NCBI GenBank assembly: GCA_050949905.1
Contig: JBMNGP010000013.1
Coordinates: 62,001-126,000, forward strand
Length of the DNA: 64,000 nucleotides
Direction of reading: 5' to 3'
DNA from: DUML01 sp050949905
Lineage (GTDB): Bacteria > Bacillota > Desulfitobacteriia > Desulfitobacteriales > Syntrophobotulaceae
The translations under genes and the position numbers were made by a program. The notes below the pieces were generated by a model. That model searched no databases, was not told the DNA's origin, and saw nothing but the letters and a program-made list of their open reading frames with translations. This document shows positions 61,253 to 64,000 of the stretch, piece after piece; within the stretch, counting starts at the first letter, position 1; each line of letters starts with the position of its first letter.

Positions 61253-62506
61253 TTAAAGAATACTGCTCATCATGGGATATTCTTCAGATTCCAGCACACC
61301 GCCGCTTAAGGCCTTTAAGCCGCTATGCAGGAATACGGAACGAAAAACAGCCTGGGAACCATATTTGAGGCGGATAGCGTCGACAGCCTGATCCAGGCAT
61401 CTTTGCTTCTCAGTGTTTTTTTCAAAAAGAGACGGTTGGAAGAAATCGCTGCTGCACAGCTCTGCCACGCGCAGCCCTAAATGCCGGATGGGCTCGCCCT
61501 GCCAGAGTTCATCAAAAAGTTTGCAGGCTGTTTCATGGATAACGGAAGTGCAGTCGGTAGGCAGATATAACTTTCTTTGGTGGGAAAAACATAAAAACTC
61601 ATTAGTCTTAAGGGAAACGGCGACCAGGCGGGCGCAAAGGTTGGCCTGCCGAAGCCGCATCCCGACAGTTTCAGCCAGGGAAAGCAGGACAAGGTGAGCT
61701 GTTCGCTCATCTTCGACATCAAAGGGGATAGTAGTGGAATTGCCCAGCCCTTTGATGGGGATTGTGCCGCTTAACCTAACCGGAGAGTCCTCCCGGCCGT
61801 TGGCGTAATTCCAGAGCAAAAGCCCGTAGCTCTTGAGAAAACGCTTCAGGTAGCCGGGTTCCTGGGCGGCAATTTCACCTATAGTCCGGATGCCCCTAGC
61901 GCGAAGTTTGCGGGAGGTGGCCCGGCCAACGCCAAAAAGTTCTTCGACCGGCAGCGGCCACATTTTAGCCGGAACTTCTTCCGGGAAAAGAGTGTGTACC
62001 CTATCAGGCTTTTGCAATTCCGAACCCATCTTAGCTAAGATTTTATTGCAGGATACCCCGATATTAACGGTAAACCCCAGTTCGGTTTTGACTCTTTCTT
62101 TAATCTCATAAGCTTTGCTTAAGGGATCTCCCAGCACTTTCTCCATCCCCGTATAATCCAGGAAAAATTCATCCACCGAATACTGCTGGATTAAGGGCGA
62201 ATAATTCTCCAGGACAGCCTTTAAAGCCTGACTGCATTGCCTGTAAAGAGTATAATCGGGCGGGATAATAACCAGGCCGGGGCACTTTAAGCGGGCGGCA
62301 AAAAGAGCTTCCCCGGTTTGAATCTTATATTTTTTGGCCGGGATGGATTTAGCCAGGATTATCCCATGGCGGGTTTCCGGGTTGCCGCCAACGACTGAAG
62401 GAATAGTACGCAGATCCAGGGAACTGCCCTGCTGGAGACGGTAAGCGGCTTCCCAGGAAAGATAGGCTGAATTAACATCTATATGCATAATAAGGCGTTT
62501 AGTCAT
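61253..62506 (-). CDS. Y-family DNA polymerase (DinB/UvrX-like)
   Basis: 417 residues. Catalytic core: IMHIDVNSAYLSWEAAYRL (first Asp), IILAKSIPAKKYKIQTGEALFAARLKCPGLVIIPPDYTLY and QQYSVDEFFLDYTGME (SxDE). Helix-hairpin region VGRATSRKLRARGIRTIGEIA, little-finger domain, and clamp-binding QPSLF near the C-terminus. Translesion synthesis. Controlled by the SOS box at 62557. GGAAGAGAATT before ATG 62506. Confidence 0.92.
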   Translation of the reverse strand: MTKRLIMHIDVNSAYLSWEAAYRLQQGSSLDLRTIPSVVGGNPETRHGIILAKSIPAKKYKIQTGEALFAARLKCPGLVIIPPDYTLYRQCSQALKAVLENYSPLIQQYSVDEFFLDYTGMEKVLGDPLSKAYEIKERVKTELGFTVNIGVSCNKILAKMGSELQKPDRVHTLFPEEVPAKMWPLPVEELFGVGRATSRKLRARGIRTIGEIAAQEPGYLKRFLKSYGLLLWNYANGREDSPVRLSGTIPIKGLGNSTTIPFDVEDERTAHLVLLSLAETVGMRLRQANLCARLVAVSLKTNEFLCFSHQRKLYLPTDCTSVIHETACKLFDELWQGEPIRHLGLRVAELCSSDFFQPSLFEKNTEKQRCLDQAVDAIRLKYGSQAVFRSVFLHSGLKALSGGVLESEEYPMMSSIL

Positions 62507-62545
62507 AATTCTCTTCCTTTTTTAAGCAGTTTGTTATTATTATAT

Positions 62546-62574
62546 CTAATATACCAGAACATATGTTCGGAGTA
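62546..62574 (-). promoter_or_regulatory. SOS promoter with LexA box
   Basis: GAACATATGTTC (62557-62568) is the Bacillus-type LexA/DinR box (consensus CGAACRNRYGTTYC). On the minus strand it fills the 17-base spacer between TTTACT (-35) and TATATT (-10), so LexA would block polymerase. Confidence 0.92.
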
Positions 62575-62664
62575 AAGATAAAAAAACTTCCTTTTGGGTT
62601 AATTCTTAGGCTCCGCTTTTAAATTATTCACCACTAATTGCGCTCCCCAATACTATATAGAAAA

Positions 62665-62686
62665 AGGACAACTAGCAAGTTGTCCT
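62665..62686 (-). terminator. Minus-strand terminator-like hairpin
   Basis: AGGACAACT (62665-62673) pairs with AGTTGTCCT (62678-62686), loop AGCA, with TTTTTCTATA after it on the minus strand. It may stop antisense transcripts running from the cheR side into the dinB promoter. Confidence 0.65.
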
Positions 62687-62789
62687 CGGTTAAGTAGCTA
62701 AGCGACAGAAAGTAAATTGATTCCCGATTGGCCTGGCCAGGGAATGTTAAAGATTAGGGTATTTATTATTATTTTTGGGGAGAGAAACT

Positions 62790-63704
62790 ATGAAAGTCAT
62801 AATGGTAACCGGTGGAGCCGGCTTTGTGGGCAGTAATTTTGTGCGCTATATTCTATCTAATCACCCTGACTTTATTGTTATAAATTATGATAATTTAAGC
62901 CTTGAGGGTGCTTTGGAAAATATTCGGGATTTAGAAGGCCGAGCCAGATATTATTTTGTCCCGGGGGATATTAATGATGCCAAAAAGGTAAAGAAAGTTT
63001 TGAGCGAGTGTAATCCGGATTATGTAATCAATTTTGCTGCTGCACCGCTAAATAAGAGGAATACCGAGCCCCTCCTGGTTGGCCGGACCAATATCCTGGG
63101 AGTCTTGAATTTACTCACCTGCCTTAAGGATTATTGGCAAGCCGGGGAGTATAAGCACAAACGTTTTATCCAAGTTTGTGCAGCCGGGGAAACAACTTCT
63201 GGGGGCGATAATCTTTATGCAGCAGCTCAAGACTCGGCAGTTCTGCTGGGAAAAGCATTTTTTAAAACCTATAAATTTCCGATAATTATTACCCGCTCCT
63301 GTCCCAATTATGGGCCTTACCAGCCGCAGGAGGAATTTATCCCCCAAGCTATTATTAAGGCTTTACGCCAGGAAGCAATTCCTGTCTACGGGGAAGCAAC
63401 TAATCCGCAAGAATGGATGTATGTTTTAGATCATGCTTCAGCCCTTATGCGAATCCTCCTGGAAGGGCAGCCCGGCGAGGTTTATAGCTTTAACAGCGGG
63501 GAATATATCTCTAATCTGGAATTAGTAAAGATTATTCTTAGCAATGCAGGTCAAAATCCCGCCGCTCAAGACAGCGAAGCATTAGACCAGGATAAAAGCC
63601 CGGCTCCGTTAAACTTAGAGGAAAATAATCTAACCTGGCAAGGCAGTTACAGCTTAAGGGAAGGGATAAAAAAGACAATTGAGTGGTATCGACGCCGGAT
63701 TTAA
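62790..63704 (+). CDS. RmlB-like NAD-dependent epimerase/dehydratase, atypical active site
   Basis: 304 residues from ATG 62790 (GGGGAGAG upstream). Rossmann motif MVTGGAGFVGSNFVRYIL, YDNLSLEGALENI, VPGDINDAKKV, and TRSCPNYGPYQPQEEFIPQAI, EWMYVLDHASALMRIL place it with dTDP-glucose 4,6-dehydratases. However the catalytic TDEVYG segment is missing (FIQVCAAGETTSGGD instead) and the YxxxK is YAAAQ, so the Lys is replaced. It may be inactive, or use another reaction. Stop overlaps the facing cheR stop: both share TTAA at 63701-63704. Confidence 0.82.
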   Translation: MKVIMVTGGAGFVGSNFVRYILSNHPDFIVINYDNLSLEGALENIRDLEGRARYYFVPGDINDAKKVKKVLSECNPDYVINFAAAPLNKRNTEPLLVGRTNILGVLNLLTCLKDYWQAGEYKHKRFIQVCAAGETTSGGDNLYAAAQDSAVLLGKAFFKTYKFPIIITRSCPNYGPYQPQEEFIPQAIIKALRQEAIPVYGEATNPQEWMYVLDHASALMRILLEGQPGEVYSFNSGEYISNLELVKIILSNAGQNPAAQDSEALDQDKSPAPLNLEENNLTWQGSYSLREGIKKTIEWYRRRI

Positions 63705-64000
63705 GCTTTTTGGTAGAAAAAAGAGTAAAGCGCCTTAAAACCAAGGTTATTTTTACCGAAAAGGTGTTCCGTACTGCCGGTAAAAAGAATTCCTCCGGGA
63801 TTAAGAGCCTCGGTAAACTTTTTATAAAGGAGATCCTTGGCCTGGTCGGTAAAATAAATTACCACATTGCGGCAGGCGATTAGGTCGAAGCCTTTATCAA
63901 AGCGATCCGTGAGCAGGTTCTGTTCACGGAAAATGATATTTTTTTTCAAGGAATCCTTAACCCGATATTTTTTACCTTCAGGGGTGAAGTATTTTTCCAG
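63701..64000 (-). CDS. Second CheR-type methyltransferase, 3' end only
   Basis: 100 codons open to the right edge; the 5' part is outside. LEKYFTPEGKKYRVKDSLKKNIIFREQNLLTDRF, DLIACRNVVIYFTDQAKDLLYKKFTEALNPGGILFTGSTEHLFG is the AdoMet-domain end of CheR. It differs clearly from the CheR at 54793, so a second chemosensory or methyltransferase system probably begins beyond the window. Confidence 0.88.
   Translation of the reverse strand: MEKYFTPEGKKYRVKDSLKKNIIFREQNLLTDRFDKGFDLIACRNVVIYFTDQAKDLLYKKFTEALNPGGILFTGSTEHLFGKNNLGFKALYSFFYQKA

Overview
The window looks like a chromosome segment of an anaerobic, spore-former-type Firmicute (Clostridia, most likely the Peptococcaceae/Desulfitobacteriaceae group; genus not fixed from sequence alone). 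Reasons: AGGAGG-type ribosome binding sites, a tRNA-sensing T-box leader, a CIRCE operator before groESL, a Bacillus-type SOS box before a Y-family polymerase, MurT/GatD, an EndoAI/EndoA-type toxin pair, and a selenium gene cluster whose selD reads through an in-frame UGA.

Left core region (1-29 kb). 1-2.3 kb: selenium/sulfur cluster (YedE-like transporter end, TusA/YedF-like protein, DUF3343 protein, selenocysteine-containing SelD). Then YlmH, a beta-propeller protein, an HD hydrolase, a lone TrpX-like binding protein behind a Trp-type T-box, a gamma-carbonic anhydrase-like protein, murT-gatD, the EndoAI/EndoA pair, tex, an amidohydrolase and tsaE-tsaB-rimI-tsaD. A cluster of three perfect DnaA boxes lies before a 5-formyl-THF cyclo-ligase gene. 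These are followed by a NYN-domain protein, a trypsin-like protease, a MarR regulator with a palindrome before it, DegV, a YbjQ protein with a previously hidden membrane partner, CoA-disulfide reductase with rhodanese, mobA, and groES-groEL.

Accessory region (about 29.0-46.3 kb). The minus strand carries a compact integrative element: P4-type primase/helicase, HK97 major capsid protein, TnpW and a large serine recombinase, with no portal, terminase or tail genes. Next to it, on the plus strand, are an XRE regulator and a type I restriction-modification operon of the EcoR124 (IC) kind, whose hsdS carries a one-base frameshift in an A-run. An Abi_C abortive-infection gene follows; it has been cut in two by an IS21-family element with a 7-bp target duplication. 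An IS256-family element with an 8-bp duplication and an internal perfect 48-bp palindrome closes the island.

Right core region (46.4-64 kb). A membrane-anchored protein, hpt and guaA come first. A 104-bp sequence 5' of hpt is an almost exact inverted copy of one at 18.8 kb. A chemosensory cluster follows: PAS kinase, PAS kinase with HPt, cheW, a receptor with a CZB-like sensor, cheR, cheA, cheY, cheB and an HD-GYP phosphodiesterase. An OmpR-type regulator faces it. The minus-strand SOS operon dinB - small conserved protein - tiny LysM protein is next. The window ends in an RmlB-like protein lacking the usual catalytic motif and the 3' end of a second cheR.
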